From Ignavibacteria bacterium (GTDB taxonomy: Bacteria > Bacteroidota > Ignavibacteria > Tepidaquicellales > Tepidaquicellaceae): DNA of 64,000 nt. The notes beneath the pieces were generated by a model. The model searched no databases and had not been told where the DNA came from. It saw only the letters and a program-made list of their open reading frames with translations. A program made the translations under genes and the position numbers. The DNA lies in contig JADJMZ010000006.1 in NCBI GenBank assembly GCA_016709315.1, forward strand, positions 1 through 64,000, in the 5' to 3' direction. Shown piece after piece: positions 62,603-64,000 of the stretch; the stretch's first letter is position 1, and every line of letters starts with the position of its first letter.

Positions 62603-63151
62603 TTAATTTATGAATCCGTCAATCAAATCAGCATCTATTCTTTTTTTCTTTATGTCAATATTCACAATGAATTCTTTCAGAAATGGAATTAATATTTCCC
62701 TGCCATTGGTATCTATATTGAAAAGGTCGCCGCTTCCGTAATTTACAACAGACTTTACTTTGCCTATCAGTATTCCTTTATCGTAAAATTCGGATCCTAC
62801 AAGTTCATAAAAATAAAAACTTCCTTTGTCTATTTTAACTCTGTCTTTTTCATCTATCATGATAATGAGATTGATGAATTCATTAATCTCATTTATACTG
62901 TCATATCCTTTGAATTTAATATTCAGATACTTATCAAACCCCTTTTTTTCTGAAATAATAAATTCAATTCCGGAGCTTCCTATATCAGAATAAAATGAAT
63001 TTTTAATCTCATCGAATAAAAATACTTTTTCAAGATCATTAAACCTGTCAGGAAAATCAGTCAAGTAAATTACCTTGAGATTTCCTTTAATACCAATAGG
63101 TTTTACAATTTTTCCAATTGCTATAAATTTATCGGGATCGGGTAGTTTCAA
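62603..63151 (-). CDS. rimM: 16S rRNA processing protein RimM
   Basis: 182 residues, intact. It opens with IAIGKIVKPIGIKGNLKVIY, the RimM N-domain, followed by the PRC-barrel region SFYFYELVGSEFYDKGILIG, KVKSVVNYGSGDLFNI. RimM binds ribosomal protein S19 and helps mature the 30S head. It lies 7 bp after khpA in the operon. Confidence 0.93.
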   Translation of the reverse strand: MKLPDPDKFIAIGKIVKPIGIKGNLKVIYLTDFPDRFNDLEKVFLFDEIKNSFYSDIGSSGIEFIISEKKGFDKYLNIKFKGYDSINEINEFINLIIMIDEKDRVKIDKGSFYFYELVGSEFYDKGILIGKVKSVVNYGSGDLFNIDTNGREILIPFLKEFIVNIDIKKKRIDADLIDGFIN

Positions 63152-63158
63152 ATAAATA

Positions 63159-63410
63159 TCAGTTTTCTTTTTTTATCTTATCGGGAATTTCCATGTGAAC
63201 TCTTAATCCCTGCTTTGCAGCTACTGCCGATAATAAAGTTCTGATAGCTTTGGCTGTTTTACCCATTTTGCCGATTACTTTACCTGTTTCAATGTCGTCT
63301 ACCTGAAGTATAAATTTTATCCTGTTATCATCTTCGTGAATCTCCTCCACTATTACAGCTTCGGGTTTGTCAACAAGGTTTTTTGCAATGTATTCAATAA
63401 ATTCTTTCAT
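63159..63410 (-). CDS. khpA: KH-domain RNA-binding protein (KhpA/YlqC family)
   Basis: 83 residues, intact. A single type II KH domain has the GxxG loop in GKVIGKMGKTAKAIRTLLSA near residues 43-62. KhpA-like proteins bind RNA and are found between rpsP and rimM in many bacteria, as here. It lies 104 bp after the rpsP stop and 7 bp before rimM. Confidence 0.92.
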   Translation of the reverse strand: MKEFIEYIAKNLVDKPEAVIVEEIHEDDNRIKFILQVDDIETGKVIGKMGKTAKAIRTLLSAVAAKQGLRVHMEIPDKIKKEN

Positions 63411-63514
63411 CTTGGGGATCTCCTGTTTTATTTGAGAAATATTGAATTGAATATAGTTAATACTAACTTTTATAATTCATATTGCTAAAAAAAAATCAGT
63501 TTTTCAAAAGAAAA

Positions 63515-63958
63515 TTATGTACCTGATGTTACAGTCTCTGCTGTCTTTGCTGCTTCAGGTGAATCTTTAGGAGCGTTTTTAATATCTTTCTTCCTTTGTT
63601 TCCTTCTGGATTTTTTTTCTCTGGCTCTGTTTATTTTTGCATCTTTGTCTGATAAAAATTTCTGTACTTTCGATTCAATGTCTTCAGCAGAATCTCCCTT
63701 TTTCTCAAGTTGAAATTTCATCATCACACCTTCATTCTTAAGAAGGTTTCTGACAGTCTCAGTCGGCTGAGCGCCAACTTTTAACCAGTACATTACTCTT
63801 GGCTCTTTTATTGTAACTTCCATTGGATCAATGTTAGGATTATATGTCCCCAATGCCTCTATAAATCTGCCGTCTCTTGGATACCGGGAATCTGCAGCTA
63901 CTATCTTGTAAACAGGATAGTGCCTTTTTCCCATTCTCTTTAATCTGATTTTAACCAA
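63515..63958 (-). CDS. rpsP: Ribosomal protein S16 (bS16)
   Basis: 147 residues with a TTG start at 63958; AAAAGGAG lies about 14 bases upstream. The core VKIRLKRMGKRHYPVYKIVA, DSRYPRDGRFIEALGTYNPN is clear. A Lys/Arg and Ala/Glu-rich extension of about 60 residues (KSRRKQRKKDIKNAPKDSPE) follows, as in many Bacteroidota-group S16 proteins. It is the first gene of the rpsP-khpA-rimM-trmD-rplS operon. The promoter should lie in the last 40 bp of the window or beyond. Confidence 0.95.
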   Translation of the reverse strand: MVKIRLKRMGKRHYPVYKIVAADSRYPRDGRFIEALGTYNPNIDPMEVTIKEPRVMYWLKVGAQPTETVRNLLKNEGVMMKFQLEKKGDSAEDIESKVQKFLSDKDAKINRAREKKSRRKQRKKDIKNAPKDSPEAAKTAETVTSGT

Positions 63959-64000
63959 TTTTTTTTTATTGCTCCTTTTTATTTTATGTTATTAAATCTT

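Overview
The window is AT-rich (about one third G+C by eye) and comes from a bacterium of the Bacteroidota/Chlorobiota/Ignavibacteriota group, most likely an Ignavibacteria-type lineage. The evidence is SprA (the type IX secretion translocon), several secreted proteins ending in a type IX sorting domain with the linker QNYPNPFNPSTKI, FISUMP-domain proteins, giant FG-GAP proteins, and a ribosomal operon typical of the group. Identification is by protein families only.

Positions 1-18.8 kb hold worn secreted or surface genes separated by low-complexity repeats. They include a beta-propeller plus lipase gene, a BNR/YCF48-like protein with a type IX tail, three FISUMP genes, a BNR protein with a dockerin-like tail, and a subtilisin propeptide without its protease. 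Between them lie at least ten full or partial copies of an approximately 150-bp repeat (family A) and two related shorter-period families (B and C). All are built from ACAG/GTTAC-like words and can encode Thr/Val-rich peptides on both strands.

Positions 19.8-26.3 kb form a same-strand cluster and are the best candidate for an undescribed system. Two genes begin with nearly the same tandem helix-hairpin-helix module. One continues into, or is followed in frame by, a caspase/DUF4347-like domain with a possible His/Cys pair. The other has a C-terminal region with a weak muramidase-like motif. Between them sit two larger proteins that look like distant paralogues, sharing an RGW...SDG region and an SPxPDPS tail. 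A RhuM-Fic fusion lies next door on the other strand.

Positions 28.4-44.3 kb carry surface proteins: a giant FG-GAP protein of about 2,200 residues ending in a dockerin-like module, three genes with type IX sorting domains, and a small Cys/His-rich secreted protein behind a good sigma-54-type promoter. The linker of that small protein resembles repeat family A. At 44.5-46.1 kb a tyrosine recombinase lies beside a tRNA-Arg.

Positions 46-64 kb are core genome: a metallopeptidase/TolB-like/beta-barrel protein, sprA, a nucleoside uptake and salvage group (BMP lipoprotein, tdk, cdd), a glycosyltransferase family 9 gene, a leucine dehydrogenase family gene, a deoxynucleoside kinase, and the rpsP-khpA-rimM-trmD-rplS operon.

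Many frames, including rplS, cdd, sprA and the kinase, are broken by single-base shifts at runs of five or more A or T. Essential genes cannot all be dead, so the sequence probably carries homopolymer indel errors. Many accessory frameshifts may therefore be artefacts rather than true pseudogenes.
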